The notes beneath the pieces were generated by a model. That model had not been told where the DNA came from and did not search any database. It worked only from the letters and a program-made list of their open reading frames with translations. Positions 16,023 to 25,927 of a DNA stretch of 35,791 bases are shown in pieces. The DNA is from a bacterium c-19 (GTDB lineage: Bacteria; Bacillota_I; Bacilli_A; Erysipelotrichales; Erysipelotrichaceae), in contig QZED01000019.1 of the NCBI GenBank assembly GCA_009917405.1, positions 1-35,791 of the forward strand. The letters run 5' to 3'. Within the stretch, counting starts at the first letter, position 1. Every line of letters begins with the position of its first letter. A program made the position numbers and the translations under genes.

Positions 16023-18668
16023 ATGAAACAAACGGGTACGATATTGTTGGCACCTGCGCATATTCATGATCAGCTGCGAATTCAACTGGCGCAACGTGAT
16101 TATCAGCCGCAATCAGTCACAATATTAACAATATCCGCTTTTCTGCAACGGGAAATACAACATAAAACAGACCCGATTGAAGTCATTCTGCGCTATCGGG
16201 AAGCTCTGAAACCGTTTCAAGCAGTGCTGTATCAAAATATCTTGTCCTCATTGGATTTTCTTGAACAATGCTTTCAGCTGATCGAAACATTGAAGCTGTA
16301 TCAAATACCTGTGGATGCATTGCCGAGTGAGGATGCGAAACAAGCGGAGCTGAAACAGATCGTATCGATTCTGTATCTGATTCATACACCGCAGGACGAT
16401 GAAAATACGACATGGAAAAAGCTTGCGGCACAAAAGCTTGATCATGTGCGAATCATTGATCCGATGCCAAATGAAGCGGACTTTGAACGTATTTGTCGGT
16501 TGACCTCTTTAGGCGCTGTTTATCATGAATTGCCTAAGCAAACACCTGAAATTCAATATGTACATACGTTAAATAAGCGCAAGGAAGCAGAATATATTGC
16601 ACAATGGCTGATTCAGGAAAGGCTGAGTGCGAAAGATATCCAAATTACCGTCTGTGATGCTTCCTATGCACAGCTGTTTCAACAAGTCTTTGAGCGTTAT
16701 CATATTCCCTTTACTATTATGAAACAAACGATGCCGAGCATGATCGCTCAAAAGGCACAAGCGCTTATACAATATCTATTAACACCGAATCAAGCTGCTG
16801 TTATTGCGATTTTGGAAACACATGCGGTTTATGTACCTTATCAAAAGGAATATATCGATTATGTGACACTGTTCGGTAAAGAACTCAATGACAGCTTTGA
16901 TCATATTAAAACAAAAGGGCAGCCTTCGCAGTTGATTTCAAAGATCGATCTTGAGCGGTTATTGCGCTTGGAACAAAAGGCAAATGAATGTAGATCGGCA
17001 CTGATGCCGATACTCGAACAACTGGATGATGCGAACACACCGCAGGAAATGTTAAGCTGTATTGACAAAATCATTCGTGAAGGCATCGGCAAGCATGACT
17101 ATGATCAGCTGTTAATGCTGAAAAAAATGCAGGCATTGTTTGTTGTTTTTGTATCCTATTTTCATGAGCGAAGCGATATTAGCTTTTTACTTGAGCTGTT
17201 AGCGAATCAAAAGGAACAAAAACAGGAGAAACAATATCACGGAGTCTTGATCACAACACTTCATGAACCGTTGTTGCCAAGCCGCATTCAAATCATTGCC
17301 GGTGCGACGCAGAAGCTATATCCGGCATTTCCAAAACAGACCGGTTTCTTTCATGAAGCCTATTTGGCAAAAATTGAACATTATCCAAGCTTAATGACAC
17401 GGTATCAGCGTTATCTAAAGCAATTAGAAGCGTATCTGTTTGCTTGTTCTATGTTATTTGTTTCGTATCCGTTGGGCGGATATGACGGAAAAAGTAATGA
17501 AAGTGCATTGGAAATGGAACAGCTTTTAAAACAAAATGCGGTATTAAAAGAACCGTATCGACAGTATTTCAGAAAAGAGACGAGACATCAAATCAGTGAA
17601 GAAAGTGCGGAACAATTATTTTTGCATCAAGGAAAGCTGTATGGTTCTATATCATCTTTAGAAAAATATTCACGCTGTCCGTTTGCGTATTTTTTAACCT
17701 ACGGCTTAAATATGAAAGAACCGATTGATTACGAATTTTCCCAAACCAGAATCGGTACATTAATGCATTATGTACTTGAAACACTTGTGAAGCGATACCG
17801 GAAAGCTTATCCAAATGCGACAGACAGTGAAATCGAGGAATTGCTCGATCATGAATTAAGCAGTGTCAAAGCTGTTTATCCACTGTTGAATGATCGTTTG
17901 ATGAGTTTGAAAAAGCGCTTGCTTAAAGCGATTCGCTGTAATCTTGAACAGCTGCGGGATATGGAAGCACATTCCTCTTTGCATCCGTTTGAATGTGAGC
18001 ATGAGTTTTGGTGGGATATTAATTTAAAAAATGTGCAAATGTGTTTGCACGGATTTATCGACCGCATCGATACAAATGATGATTTTATGCGCATTATTGA
18101 TTATAAAAGCTCTAAAAAAACAATGTCAGAAACAGACTTCTGTGCAGGGATGCAGCTGCAATTGTGTGCCTATGCCTTGTATGTGCATGAAACATGGCAA
18201 AGGCGGATGTTGGGAGCCTTCTATTATTCCTTTAAGCAGGAAAATATCAATGCGGACGCGGGTAAAATAAAACGTCGCCCGATCGGCTTTGTTTCTTATG
18301 ATAACAGTGATTGGGAAGAACAGCGCAAAAATGCACAACGGCTGCGCGGCTGGGTGATGGATCCGGCAATCGAAGCGATGGATGATGACGGCACGCATAT
18401 CTATGGCGTGAAATGCAATAAAAAGCAGGAAATTAAAGCGACGAAAATGTATCCGATCGAGGATTTAAAGCGGTTGATGATGAATGTGCTGGAACATATT
18501 AGTAAGCAGATTCTGTCCGGTCACATTGCGTGTGAGCCGAGTGAGGATGCCTGTACATTCTGTCCTTACCATGATATTTGTCGCTTTCACGACTATGTTC
18601 GTATTGCAGAGCCGATTGTAAGCTTCGATCTGAAAACAAAGGAGAAAGCATATGCCGACATGGAATGA
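16023..18668 (+). CDS. addB: ATP-dependent nuclease subunit B (AddB/RexB)
   Basis: With AddA it resects double-strand breaks to a recombination hotspot for RecA loading. The 881-residue protein opens ILLAPAHIHDQLRIQLAQRD and shows no Walker A, so its helicase-like half is inactive, as in RexB. The C-terminal nuclease has Asp680 (GFIDRID), Asp693 and Lys695 (IIDYKSS) and QLQLCAYAL. Four cysteines for the iron-sulfur cluster that pins the nuclease are Cys552 (YSRCPFAYF) and Cys844, Cys847, Cys853 (CTFCPYHDIC). It is shorter than the about 1166 residues of B. subtilis AddB. GGAGG lies 7 bases before the ATG, and its end overlaps addA by 17 bases. Confidence 0.95.
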   Translation: MKQTGTILLAPAHIHDQLRIQLAQRDYQPQSVTILTISAFLQREIQHKTDPIEVILRYREALKPFQAVLYQNILSSLDFLEQCFQLIETLKLYQIPVDALPSEDAKQAELKQIVSILYLIHTPQDDENTTWKKLAAQKLDHVRIIDPMPNEADFERICRLTSLGAVYHELPKQTPEIQYVHTLNKRKEAEYIAQWLIQERLSAKDIQITVCDASYAQLFQQVFERYHIPFTIMKQTMPSMIAQKAQALIQYLLTPNQAAVIAILETHAVYVPYQKEYIDYVTLFGKELNDSFDHIKTKGQPSQLISKIDLERLLRLEQKANECRSALMPILEQLDDANTPQEMLSCIDKIIREGIGKHDYDQLLMLKKMQALFVVFVSYFHERSDISFLLELLANQKEQKQEKQYHGVLITTLHEPLLPSRIQIIAGATQKLYPAFPKQTGFFHEAYLAKIEHYPSLMTRYQRYLKQLEAYLFACSMLFVSYPLGGYDGKSNESALEMEQLLKQNAVLKEPYRQYFRKETRHQISEESAEQLFLHQGKLYGSISSLEKYSRCPFAYFLTYGLNMKEPIDYEFSQTRIGTLMHYVLETLVKRYRKAYPNATDSEIEELLDHELSSVKAVYPLLNDRLMSLKKRLLKAIRCNLEQLRDMEAHSSLHPFECEHEFWWDINLKNVQMCLHGFIDRIDTNDDFMRIIDYKSSKKTMSETDFCAGMQLQLCAYALYVHETWQRRMLGAFYYSFKQENINADAGKIKRRPIGFVSYDNSDWEEQRKNAQRLRGWVMDPAIEAMDDDGTHIYGVKCNKKQEIKATKMYPIEDLKRLMMNVLEHISKQILSGHIACEPSEDACTFCPYHDICRFHDYVRIAEPIVSFDLKTKEKAYADME

Positions 18669-21600
18669 TGAACAAATAAAAGCGATCTATACCAAGCATA
18701 AAAATGTCCTTGTTTCTGCATCGGCAGGTGCAGGGAAAACAACGGTACTAATTGCGCGTTTGGTAGAGCTTGTTATAAATAATCGAATCGGAATTGAGCA
18801 TATTTTAGCGATGACCTTTACTGAAGCGGCTGCCAATGAAATGAAAAAGCGTTTAGCGGCAGAGCTTCATGCATTATATCAAAAAAGTTCGGATGAAGCA
18901 GAAAAGCAATATATCAATGAGCAGCTTGCGGCATTACCGACTGCACATATTTCAACTATTCATTCGTTTTGTTTATCGATTTTGCAGGAGTTTTATTATT
19001 TATCCGATTTATCGGCTGAAGCGATTGAAAGTGTAATGGATGAAGCACAGATGTACAGCGCTCAGGCGAGTGCGATGGAAACGGTGTTGAAAGAACAATA
19101 CAAAATTGCCGATCCAGTGTTTGAGCGACTCTGTGCCATGTTTTCTGCCCGCAGTGAAGATGATGAAAGCCTTAGAAGTGCGGTTCGTCAAATTGCGGAA
19201 ACAGCAAATTCTCAAAGTGACAGTGAGCAATGGTTTAAAAAGTGCAAAGCATTTTGTGAACCTAGTGTCGCTGTCAAAGACCTGCCGAGTTCAACATTAG
19301 AACGCTTCTTCGCTTATCTTCAAGCACAAGTGAAACAATATGCGGATGCTTGTACGGTGTTGTGCGGCTTTTATGAACAGCGCTACACAGAAGAAACAGC
19401 GAAACAGGAAACGATCAAAAAGAAATGTCTGGGCCTTGCATGCTTGGATGAACACCTTCAAAACCATGATTACAGTGGTTTTAAGCAGGCGTTTTTGGCA
19501 GTTTGTCATATCGTACCGCCTACCAATCCGAATAAAAGCGATCAGCTTTATGAACAAACGCGTAAGCGCATCTTAGCGATTGAGGATACATTAGCGGCAA
19601 AACTCTATGATGAGCATCTGTTATTACAGGACATGGATGATGTAAAACCACTCATTGATAAGCTGATTGAAATGAGTAAAGCATATATGCATCATTATGC
19701 ACAGATCAAACGTTTGAGCAACGGGATTGATTTTAATGATATGGAACATTATGCTTTATGGCTGTTACGCAATCACAACGGACAGGTAGCGGATCATTAC
19801 CGTAATTTATTTGCGGAAATCATGGTAGATGAGTTTCAGGATTCTAATGATATTCAAAATGATTTAGTGAATCTGATCAGTCGCGGAAACAATGTATTTC
19901 GCGTTGGCGATATTAAGCAGTCGATCTATGGCTTTCGTCATGCCAAGCCACAGCTGATGCGCGGTTTAATCGATCATGCAGGGGTACAAGATGAAATTAT
20001 TTATTTATCACATAACTATCGCTCTAAAAAAGAAATCGTCGCATTCAATAATCAGCTGTTTTATGAATTAATGAATTTACAGGGATTTTCCTGTCGATAT
20101 GCGAAAGAAGACGATGTGAATATCGGTGTTAAAGCACAGGAAGAAGGCGGACAGCCGACGTATTTTCATGCGCTTTATTTAGAGGAACTACAGGAAGAAA
20201 GCGAAGTAAAACTTTCGGCAAATGAATGCAAGGCAAGTTATATTGCATCGCAGATTATTGAGATCAAGCAGAAGGAAAATCGCAGATGGAAAGATTTTGC
20301 GGTTCTGGTACGAGCCAACGAACGTAAAAAGGATTTAAAGCGTATATTTGATAAGTGGAATATTCCAAACTTTATTGATGTATCTAACGGCTTTTATCAA
20401 TCCAATGCCGTACAGATTATTTTATCGGCGATTTATGCACTGGCAGATCCGAGTGATGAAATCCATTTTATTGCGGCAATGAGTTCCCCGCTGTTCGATT
20501 ACAGTATGCAGGAATTAGCTGATATTCGCATAGCCAAAAAGGAGCTTTCCTATTATACGTTTATGAAGGAGCAGCACTGTCCGCAAATGGAACGATTTGA
20601 AGCATTGCGTTCAATGCTCAATACATGTTCAATCTGTGAATTATTAAACGCTCTGTATGCGCAGGCTGATTACTATACGCTGTATACGAATGAACAGGAA
20701 CGCTGTAATCTTGATTTGTTATATGAAAAGGCGATTGCCTTTGAACAGAAGCATCCGCACAATCTGTCTGCCTTTTTGCATCAGATTGATCATATGAAGC
20801 ATACGGACAGCAGCGAGGCAATGCCGATCGGCAGTGAAGATGATGTCGTTCGCGTGATGAGTATTCATCAATCCAAGGGATTGCAGTTTCCGGTTGTATT
20901 TCTTTGGTCCAATTCACGCCAAAGTGCGCTTGATTTTCGTTCCCTGATGGTCTGTGACAGCGATCTGGGAATTGCGCTGTCACATGTCGATGAAAATCGT
21001 CGTTTTATTCGCACGACAGTGCAGCGAATGGCGATTGAACATAAGAAAAATAAAGAGGAATTAGAAGAAGAAATGCGAATCCTGTATGTTGCGACTACAC
21101 GTGCCCAACAGCAGATGCATATAGTGGATTGTGTAAAAAATACGGAAAACTACGAAAGGGCATTGAGTGCTTCGCTTGTCTATGAGCGCGGCGGTTATAC
21201 TTCATGGCTTTTGCACAGTCACCTTGCACATCATGATGCTTCGCTTATGCGAATTCTTCCGGTGCATCATTTATGGAAAGAGGAAATTCAAAGTGAGGTG
21301 CTTAGACCTCAACAAAAGCTGATGCTTTATGAGGGAGTGGACCCAGTATGGAATGTCGTGAGCGCGACATCGAAAAAAATGTCACAGACGCACCTTTCTT
21401 TCCGTTCGCAGGCTGCCATGCAATACGGTACAAGAATCCATGCGTATATTGAAGCCTTGCCGAATCGTATTTGGAATCCATCTGATTATGAGTCACTGAC
21501 ACCGCTGCCGAGTGATCATGAACGCATGATTTTACAGAAGCTGAATGAAAATGCTCTGTATCGCAAAGCACTTTCTTATCATGAAGTCTATCATGAATAT

Positions 21601-21858
21601 CCGTTCTCGGTATGTATCGATCATGAAATTATTCACGGCTTTATAGACTTTGCGGCGATCGGGGAAGATATTATCATTATTGATTTTAAAACCGACAGCG
21701 CTTTAACGGCGGAAGCATTGATCAAGCGCTATCGGGAGCAGTTAGATGTCTATGCGAAGGCAATGCGGCAGCTGTATCCGAAGAAACAGATTCATACATA
21801 TCTTTATTCTTTGTCATTGCACAAAGATATTGAAGTCGGCAGTTACGTAAACGGATAG
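18652..21858 (+). CDS. addA: ATP-dependent helicase/nuclease subunit A (AddA/RexA)
   Basis: The motor of the AddAB enzyme: a UvrD-like superfamily 1A 3'-5' helicase with a C-terminal RecB-type nuclease. The 1068-residue product has Walker A SASAGAGKTT at residues 22-31, MTFTEAAANEMKKRL (motif Ia), IMVDEFQDSNDIQ (motif II), GDIKQSIYGFRHA (motif III), VMSIHQSKGLQFPVVFLW (motif V) and LYVATTRAQQQMHI (motif VI). The nuclease has Asp999 (GFIDFAA), Asp1011 and Lys1013 (IIDFKTD). It is about 160 residues shorter than the Bacillus protein. GGAG 7 bases before the ATG lies inside addB, giving overlap coupling. The stop TAG lies inside the AGGAGG of the next gene. Confidence 0.97.
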   Translation: MPTWNDEQIKAIYTKHKNVLVSASAGAGKTTVLIARLVELVINNRIGIEHILAMTFTEAAANEMKKRLAAELHALYQKSSDEAEKQYINEQLAALPTAHISTIHSFCLSILQEFYYLSDLSAEAIESVMDEAQMYSAQASAMETVLKEQYKIADPVFERLCAMFSARSEDDESLRSAVRQIAETANSQSDSEQWFKKCKAFCEPSVAVKDLPSSTLERFFAYLQAQVKQYADACTVLCGFYEQRYTEETAKQETIKKKCLGLACLDEHLQNHDYSGFKQAFLAVCHIVPPTNPNKSDQLYEQTRKRILAIEDTLAAKLYDEHLLLQDMDDVKPLIDKLIEMSKAYMHHYAQIKRLSNGIDFNDMEHYALWLLRNHNGQVADHYRNLFAEIMVDEFQDSNDIQNDLVNLISRGNNVFRVGDIKQSIYGFRHAKPQLMRGLIDHAGVQDEIIYLSHNYRSKKEIVAFNNQLFYELMNLQGFSCRYAKEDDVNIGVKAQEEGGQPTYFHALYLEELQEESEVKLSANECKASYIASQIIEIKQKENRRWKDFAVLVRANERKKDLKRIFDKWNIPNFIDVSNGFYQSNAVQIILSAIYALADPSDEIHFIAAMSSPLFDYSMQELADIRIAKKELSYYTFMKEQHCPQMERFEALRSMLNTCSICELLNALYAQADYYTLYTNEQERCNLDLLYEKAIAFEQKHPHNLSAFLHQIDHMKHTDSSEAMPIGSEDDVVRVMSIHQSKGLQFPVVFLWSNSRQSALDFRSLMVCDSDLGIALSHVDENRRFIRTTVQRMAIEHKKNKEELEEEMRILYVATTRAQQQMHIVDCVKNTENYERALSASLVYERGGYTSWLLHSHLAHHDASLMRILPVHHLWKEEIQSEVLRPQQKLMLYEGVDPVWNVVSATSKKMSQTHLSFRSQAAMQYGTRIHAYIEALPNRIWNPSDYESLTPLPSDHERMILQKLNENALYRKALSYHEVYHEYPFSVCIDHEIIHGFIDFAAIGEDIIIIDFKTDSALTAEALIKRYREQLDVYAKAMRQLYPKKQIHTYLYSLSLHKDIEVGSYVNG

Positions 21859-21868
21859 GAGGCTTGCC

Positions 21869-22429
21869 ATGAAGAAGCTATGGGGACATTTCTGCACAAT
21901 CACGCAGCATAAGTGGATTGTGATGAAGCTATGCTTTGCCTGCGGATATTATAAACAGGGGATTCTGCACGATTTATCTAAATACACATGGATTGAATTC
22001 TCTACCGGTGTTCGATATTATTGCGGCTTTCGCAGTCCCAACGGAGTAGAGCGCGAACGCTTCGGCTATTCTGCCGCATGGCTTCATCATAAAGGGCGAA
22101 ACAAGCATCATTGGGAATACTGGACGGAATTTAAAGGAGAGTGTATTGCGATTCGCATGCCGATTCGCTATGTGGTTGAAATGTGGTGCGATCGAATAGC
22201 CGCCACAAAGGTGTATGAAAAAGAACGCTATCAAAATGATAGTGCTTTGAATTATTTTCTGCGTAACTATGATAATGTGATTATCCATCCACAGACAAAA
22301 GCTCTATTGGAATTAATGTTGAGATATTGCGCGGTGCACGGCTGTAAAGAAACGATCCGTTGGATCAAACAAGAAGTAAAACCAAAGGGTTATACACTGG
22401 TTAAAGGAGCAGAGCATGAAACGATGTGA
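21869..22429 (+). CDS. DUF5662-family protein, HD-like metal-binding
   Basis: The 186-residue protein has the pattern I associate with the DUF5662 family: ILHDLSKYTWIEF, then a second cluster AWLHHKGRNKHHWEYW and an acidic motif EMWCDRIAATKVY. His-Asp, the paired His residues and the distal Asp resemble HD-domain phosphohydrolase metal sites, so a hydrolase acting on a nucleotide or nucleic acid end is plausible but unproven. The AGGAGG of this gene overlaps the addA stop, and its last 14 bases overlap tag, so it is translated within the repair operon. No signal peptide or membrane span. Confidence 0.85.
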   Translation: MKKLWGHFCTITQHKWIVMKLCFACGYYKQGILHDLSKYTWIEFSTGVRYYCGFRSPNGVERERFGYSAAWLHHKGRNKHHWEYWTEFKGECIAIRMPIRYVVEMWCDRIAATKVYEKERYQNDSALNYFLRNYDNVIIHPQTKALLELMLRYCAVHGCKETIRWIKQEVKPKGYTLVKGAEHETM

Positions 22430-22985
22430 ATGGGCAAAAGGTGAATATAATGAAAGCTATCATGACAATGAGTGGGGTAAGCCTCAGCATCATGATCAGA
22501 AATTGTTTGAATTGTTGGTTTTAGAAGGAATGCAGGCAGGGCTTTCTTGGGTGACGATTTTAAAAAAACGCGAAGCATTTTGTGAGGCATTTGATCAGTT
22601 TGATATCGATAAAGTCGCCGCCTATGATGAAACCAAGCAGCAGGAATTATTGAATAATGAGGGAATTATCCGTAATCGTCTGAAGATTAAAAGCGCGGTA
22701 TCCAATGCGCAGTGTGTACAGAGACTACAGCAGGAGTTCGGCTCATTTGATCGTTATTTATGGCATTTTACGGACGGTAAACAGATTGTGAATGCATATA
22801 CTGCACAAAGCGAGGTGCCTACCCATAATGAATTGAGTGATCTCATCAGTAAAGATATGAAAAAACGCGGTTTTCGTTTTGTCGGAACGACGATCATTTA
22901 TTCTTATTTAGAAGCAGTGGGAATTATTAACGATCATATGACATGGTGCCGTGAATATCATCGCTGTGCTGAAAAAAATGACTGA
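22416..22985 (+). CDS. tag: DNA-3-methyladenine glycosylase I
   Basis: Tag excises 3-methyladenine from alkylated DNA, opening base excision repair. The 189-residue protein keeps the four zinc ligands of E. coli Tag at matching places: Cys4, His16, His174 and Cys178 (NDHMTWCREYH). It also has CEWAKGEYNESYHDNEWG at the start and LFELLVLEGMQAGLSWVTIL, with the purine-pocket Glu. An AAAGGAG lies 6 bases before the ATG, inside the DUF5662 gene. It is the last gene of the addBA operon and is closed by a strong terminator. Confidence 0.97.
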   Translation: MKRCEWAKGEYNESYHDNEWGKPQHHDQKLFELLVLEGMQAGLSWVTILKKREAFCEAFDQFDIDKVAAYDETKQQELLNNEGIIRNRLKIKSAVSNAQCVQRLQQEFGSFDRYLWHFTDGKQIVNAYTAQSEVPTHNELSDLISKDMKKRGFRFVGTTIIYSYLEAVGIINDHMTWCREYHRCAEKND

Positions 22986-23010
22986 GGGACAGAAATAAGA
23001 TCAAAACACT

Positions 23011-23038
23011 AAAAAGCTTGCGGTTGTGCAAGCTTTTT
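23011..23038. terminator. Terminator after tag (symmetric)
   Basis: AAAAAGCTTGC (23011-23021) pairs perfectly with GCAAGCTTTTT (23028-23038) across a 6-base loop. Confidence 0.92.
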
Positions 23039-23109
23039 ATGTTGTACCTGTTTTTAAAGTATTAAATTTTTTAATAATTGAAATAACATTTTTACGATCA
23101 GCGCCACAT

Positions 23110-23140
23110 AAAAAAACGAGCCTTTAAATTAAAAGCTCGT
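23110..23140 (-). terminator. Terminator of the ABC exporter gene (minus strand)
   Basis: ACGAGC (23116-23121) pairs with GCTCGT (23135-23140), with an inner TTT/AAA. On the minus strand the hairpin is followed by a run of T from 23115 down. Confidence 0.85.
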
Positions 23141-23173
23141 CGGATTGTTAGTGATGGTTTTAGCTAAAAAGAA

Positions 23174-24949
23174 CTAAGAATCACTATACAGCATCGCATT
23201 GGTCTGCTTATCAAAATCCAGCCCCTCAAACTGCATACGATAATATTTCGCATAAACGCCGTTTAACTTCATCAGGCTTTCATGATCCCCACGCTCTGCC
23301 AAGCCGTTTTCGCTGATTACAATAATTTCATCTGCGTTGCGAATCGTAGATAAACGATGGGCAATCGTCACCGTTGTGCGATTTTTCGCCAGTTCTTCCA
23401 AGCTTTTTTGGATATGGCGCTCACTTTCATTATCAAGTGCACTGGTCGCTTCATCTAAGATCAAAATCTTCGGATCCTTCAAGAATACACGGGCAATCGA
23501 AATACGCTGTTTCTGACCGCCGGATAAGCGAGTACCGCGCTCTCCGACAAAGGTATCATAGCCTTGCGGCAAAGATAAGATAAACTCATGAATATTGGCT
23601 TTTTTCGCAGCCTCTATGATTTCCTCATCACTCGCTTTAGGCTTACCGTATGCGATATTTTCCTTAATCGTACCGGTAAATAAATAAACGTCCTGTTGAA
23701 CTATACCGATTGCCTTGCGCAAAGAGTACAGACTCAAGTCGCGTACATCCTTACCGTCAATCATGACACTGCCTTGATTGACATCATAGAAACGCGGCAA
23801 GAGCGAACAGATTGTCGTTTTACCGCCGCCGGACGGTCCGACCAAGGCAATGTTTTTGCCGGCATCAATATGGAAGTTTATATCTTCCAGTACCGGTTCA
23901 TCTGTTTGATATGCAAAAGTCACATGATGATAATCAATCACACCTGTAACATCTGTTAATTCAATGGCATTCGGCGCATCGACGATCGTCGGCTCAGTTT
24001 CAATGACTTCTAAGAAACGCTTGAAGCCGGAGAAGCCTTTTTGAAACATCTCTGTAAATTCCACCAAAATTTCGATCGGTGCTACAAATATATTAATATA
24101 TAGTGCATAAGTTGCGAGTGCAGTGGGAGCGATCGAACCATCTGCGACAAAATAAGCACCCGCTACCAAAATCACAATATACAACAAACCTTGAAAGAAA
24201 TTATTAAAGCCGTAAAATGACCCCATAATTTTATAGTTGTTTTCCTTGGATTTCAAAAAACGCTGATTAGACTGATAAAACTTTTCACGCTCTAAATCCT
24301 CATTCGCAAAGCTTTTCACTACACGGATCCCGGCAAGCGAATCTTGTAAGCGAGCATTTACACCGGCGATTTTTTTGCGGTTATCACTGAAAGTTTCCTG
24401 CATCCGCTTGTTTTGATGATAAGAGAATACGAGCATCACCATTGTGACCGCTAATAAAATAAGCGTCAGCGGAATATGAATCATTGCCAACAAAATAAAA
24501 CTGCCGCAAATTTTTAATAACGATATAAATAGATTTTCAGGACCGTGATGTGCAAATTCGGAAATATCAAATAAATCAGAAACAAGCTTGCTCATCATTT
24601 CTCCGGTATTATTCTGATCATAATAAGAAAAAGACAGTTTTTCATAATGATTAAAAAGATCCTGGCGCATATCGCTTTCCATTCGCGCTCCCATAATATG
24701 ACCCTGTCCGTTTACATAATAACGGCATAAAGCACGTACGATATACATCATCAATAAACCGAGAAACAAATACAACAGGCTATTTATGATAGCCTCTTTT
24801 GTATCTAAATATAATGTCTTATTTAAGTAATTCAATATTTGCGGAAAAGCTAAATCAATGATACTGATGGTAAATGCACAGATCATATCCAGTATAAAAA
24901 TCTTTTTATACGGGCGATAGTAGCTGATAAATTTTTTCATTACACTCAT
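23174..24949 (-). CDS. ABC exporter, fused permease-ATPase (MsbA/LmrA/Sav1866 type)
   Basis: A 591-residue half-transporter. Six membrane helices fill residues about 17-300. The nucleotide-binding domain has Walker A GPSGGGKT (371-378), Q-loop VQQDVYLF, signature RLSGGQKQR, Walker B ILILDEATSALD and H-loop TIAHRLST. These proteins export drugs, lipids or peptides as dimers. No second half-transporter gene is adjacent, so a homodimer is likely. AGGAGGG lies 7-8 bases before the ATG; a second ATG three codons in is less well placed. It is transcribed alone from a perfect -10 that overlaps a palindrome. Confidence 0.95.
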   Translation of the reverse strand: MSVMKKFISYYRPYKKIFILDMICAFTISIIDLAFPQILNYLNKTLYLDTKEAIINSLLYLFLGLLMMYIVRALCRYYVNGQGHIMGARMESDMRQDLFNHYEKLSFSYYDQNNTGEMMSKLVSDLFDISEFAHHGPENLFISLLKICGSFILLAMIHIPLTLILLAVTMVMLVFSYHQNKRMQETFSDNRKKIAGVNARLQDSLAGIRVVKSFANEDLEREKFYQSNQRFLKSKENNYKIMGSFYGFNNFFQGLLYIVILVAGAYFVADGSIAPTALATYALYINIFVAPIEILVEFTEMFQKGFSGFKRFLEVIETEPTIVDAPNAIELTDVTGVIDYHHVTFAYQTDEPVLEDINFHIDAGKNIALVGPSGGGKTTICSLLPRFYDVNQGSVMIDGKDVRDLSLYSLRKAIGIVQQDVYLFTGTIKENIAYGKPKASDEEIIEAAKKANIHEFILSLPQGYDTFVGERGTRLSGGQKQRISIARVFLKDPKILILDEATSALDNESERHIQKSLEELAKNRTTVTIAHRLSTIRNADEIIVISENGLAERGDHESLMKLNGVYAKYYRMQFEGLDFDKQTNAMLYSDS

Positions 24950-24968
24950 GGCATTCCCTCCTAATGAA

Positions 24969-24981
24969 CGCTATTATAGCG
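24969..24981 (-). promoter_or_regulatory. -10 box of the ABC gene inside a palindrome
   Basis: The minus strand -10 TATAAT is at 24978-24973, embedded in CGCTAT-T-ATAGCG, a 6-bp inverted repeat. The leader would be under 20 bases. The -35 is poor, so activation or repression at this site is possible. Confidence 0.5.
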
Positions 24982-25042
24982 CAATTTGTTAGAAAATGCC
25001 AGTAATGAACCAATCACGAAGATGGAAAGTTTCTAATATTTA

Positions 25043-25051
25043 TGATATGAT
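25043..25051 (+). promoter_or_regulatory. Extended -10 of the HAD phosphatase gene
   Basis: TGATATGAT is a TGn-type -10, 36 bases before the start codon. The -35 (TGGAAA near 25023) is weak. Confidence 0.45.
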
Positions 25052-25087
25052 GAACAAAAGCTAAGAAACACAAAGGAGAGCGATTTT

Positions 25088-25927
25088 ATGAAATATCAAA
25101 CAGTGGTATGTGATATAGACGGTACATTGATGCCTCCCGATCATGGAATTGTGTTAAAAGAAACAGTGGCACAGGCAATGCGGACATTGGAAGAGCATCA
25201 GGTGAAGATCATATTGGCATCAGCGAGAGCCTATGCCGGTATTCTTCCGATTGCGAAACAGCTGAAAATGGATCATTTCGGCGGGTATATCATCGCTGAA
25301 AACGGGGCCTCTGTTTACGATGTGAAGCTTGGTCAATTAATCTGTTTTCATGAGATGGCAAAAGATGATGTCCTTCAGCTATGGAAGCTATCTCAGGAAT
25401 ACAAGGTTGATTTTGCCTTTTCACAAAAGACACAAATGATCGCGTCCGGATTTTCCAAAGGGTTTGCTTTGGATCATCAAAACTGCGATATTGATTATAT
25501 TGTGACCAATCATCCGCAATCTTTTATGAAAGATGCGATTATGAAATGTTCACTCTCGGCAGAAGCAACAACGATCGCAGAAGTATTTCCGAAAATAAAA
25601 AGCGATGTGGAAGAACACTATCCGTATGAAGTTTATTACAGCACCGCAAATATCATCGATCTTTTGGCAAAGGGCTGCGGCAAGGAAACCGCTTTACAGG
25701 AACTTGTAAATCAAGGTTTGATGAAATGGCAAAGCACAGCAGCAATCGGTGACAGCTTCAGTGATATTAAAATGATTAAACAAGCACAGCTCGGGGTATC
25801 CTTAACAAGCGCCAAAGCGGAGTGCAGGGCAGCGGCAGATAAAACAGTCAACAGCTGTTTTGCGGACGGATGTTTGGAATTCTTTGCGCTGATCAAAAAC
25901 GCAAATGAAGCGAAACAGGAAGAATAA
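25088..25927 (+). CDS. Cof-type HAD-IIB family phosphatase
   Basis: A 279-residue haloacid dehalogenase-like hydrolase. Motif I is VVCDIDGTLMPP (nucleophile Asp9, acid Asp11), motif II is IILASARAY, and motif IV is AIGDSFSDIKMI with the two magnesium-binding Asp. The large insert between motifs II and III is the type IIB cap. Such enzymes dephosphorylate sugar phosphates, flavin precursors or similar small molecules; the substrate is not evident. AAAGGAGAG precedes the ATG. It is divergent from the ABC gene, and about 230 bases separate it from glgB. Confidence 0.93.
   Translation: MKYQTVVCDIDGTLMPPDHGIVLKETVAQAMRTLEEHQVKIILASARAYAGILPIAKQLKMDHFGGYIIAENGASVYDVKLGQLICFHEMAKDDVLQLWKLSQEYKVDFAFSQKTQMIASGFSKGFALDHQNCDIDYIVTNHPQSFMKDAIMKCSLSAEATTIAEVFPKIKSDVEEHYPYEVYYSTANIIDLLAKGCGKETALQELVNQGLMKWQSTAAIGDSFSDIKMIKQAQLGVSLTSAKAECRAAADKTVNSCFADGCLEFFALIKNANEAKQEE

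Noticed and set aside
20618-20983. A 121-codon minus-strand frame inside addA
   Set aside because: It lies opposite conserved helicase motifs V and nearby sequence and has no start signals.
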